Of a DNA stretch of 64,000 nt, positions 63,937 to 64,000 are shown piece after piece (the stretch's first letter is position 1; each line of letters starts with the position of its first letter). The notes under the pieces are model-generated. The model was given only the letters and a program-made list of their open reading frames with translations. It was not told where the DNA came from and did no database searches. Source of the stretch: Acidimicrobiaceae bacterium (lineage in GTDB: Bacteria; Actinomycetota; Acidimicrobiia; Acidimicrobiales; RAAP-2); NCBI GenBank assembly GCA_003161575.1, contig PMOE01000075.1:43831-107830 (forward strand), in the 5' to 3' direction. Made by a program: the position numbers and the translations under genes.

Positions 63937-64000
63937 TGCTGATGTCGAGGGTCTCGGCGTTCAGGACCGCAATCGAGTTCAGTTTGATCGACGTCGATCA

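Overview
This is high-GC actinobacterial DNA, most likely a member or relative of the class Acidimicrobiia. The evidence is a fused Kgd-type 2-oxoglutarate dehydrogenase, a fused PafB-PafC-like WYL regulator, CofC of the F420 pathway, and a non-Tad type IV pilus set (pilB, pilC, pilT, pilD). Many genes also start 6-9 bases after a TANNNT box, as in leaderless actinobacterial transcripts. The assignment is inferred from gene content; there is no rRNA here. I see no rRNA, tRNA, CRISPR array, insertion sequence or integrase.

Layout. 0-3 kb: a membrane acyltransferase/SGNH gene cut by the window edge, and a CHAP amidase. 3-6.6 kb: aldehyde dehydrogenase, a small unknown gene, an APH-like phosphotransferase and another small unknown gene. 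6.7-10.9 kb: a tightly packed trio made of a sigma-region-4-like regulator, a Thr/Pro-rich membrane protein and a LysM/BTAD membrane regulator. 10.9-17.7 kb: a six-gene minus-strand operon (amine oxidase, SCP2-like protein, APC permease, hydrolase, membrane MurF-like ligase, Ddl). 17.9-26.4 kb: UvrD-like helicase, exonuclease III, FabZ, a NYN/histone-like/S1 fusion and Kgd. 26.5-30.6 kb: hydrolase, TIGR01777 protein, DMT exporter and acyl-CoA dehydrogenase. 30.8-36.9 kb: a complete peptide-type ABC transporter, with a long hairpin between the binding protein and permease genes and a convergent double ATPase. 36.9-47.8 kb: RNase HII, a frameshifted rpiB, acetyltransferase, MatB-like ligase, GH38 mannosidase, nucleotide cyclase, gpsA, cofC, a LmbE deacetylase and a 59-residue repetitive basic protein.

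47.8-52.2 kb is an accessory island: long non-coding DNA, a TraG/VirD4-like coupling protein, a helicase-less MobF relaxase, and a GC-poorer segment with small orphan genes. This segment holds inverted repeats and two same-orientation sites resembling the nic core used by the MobF relaxase TrwC. I read it as a mobilization module with a candidate oriT. It is the most interesting part of the window.

52.2-64 kb: the PafBC-like regulator, a lipoprotein, a UPF0104-like membrane protein, then type IV pilus genes: pilC, a PilT-like ATPase with a GspE-type N-terminus, pilB with a duplicated N-terminal domain, pilD and pilT. Pilins and PilMNO are not in view and may lie beyond 64 kb.
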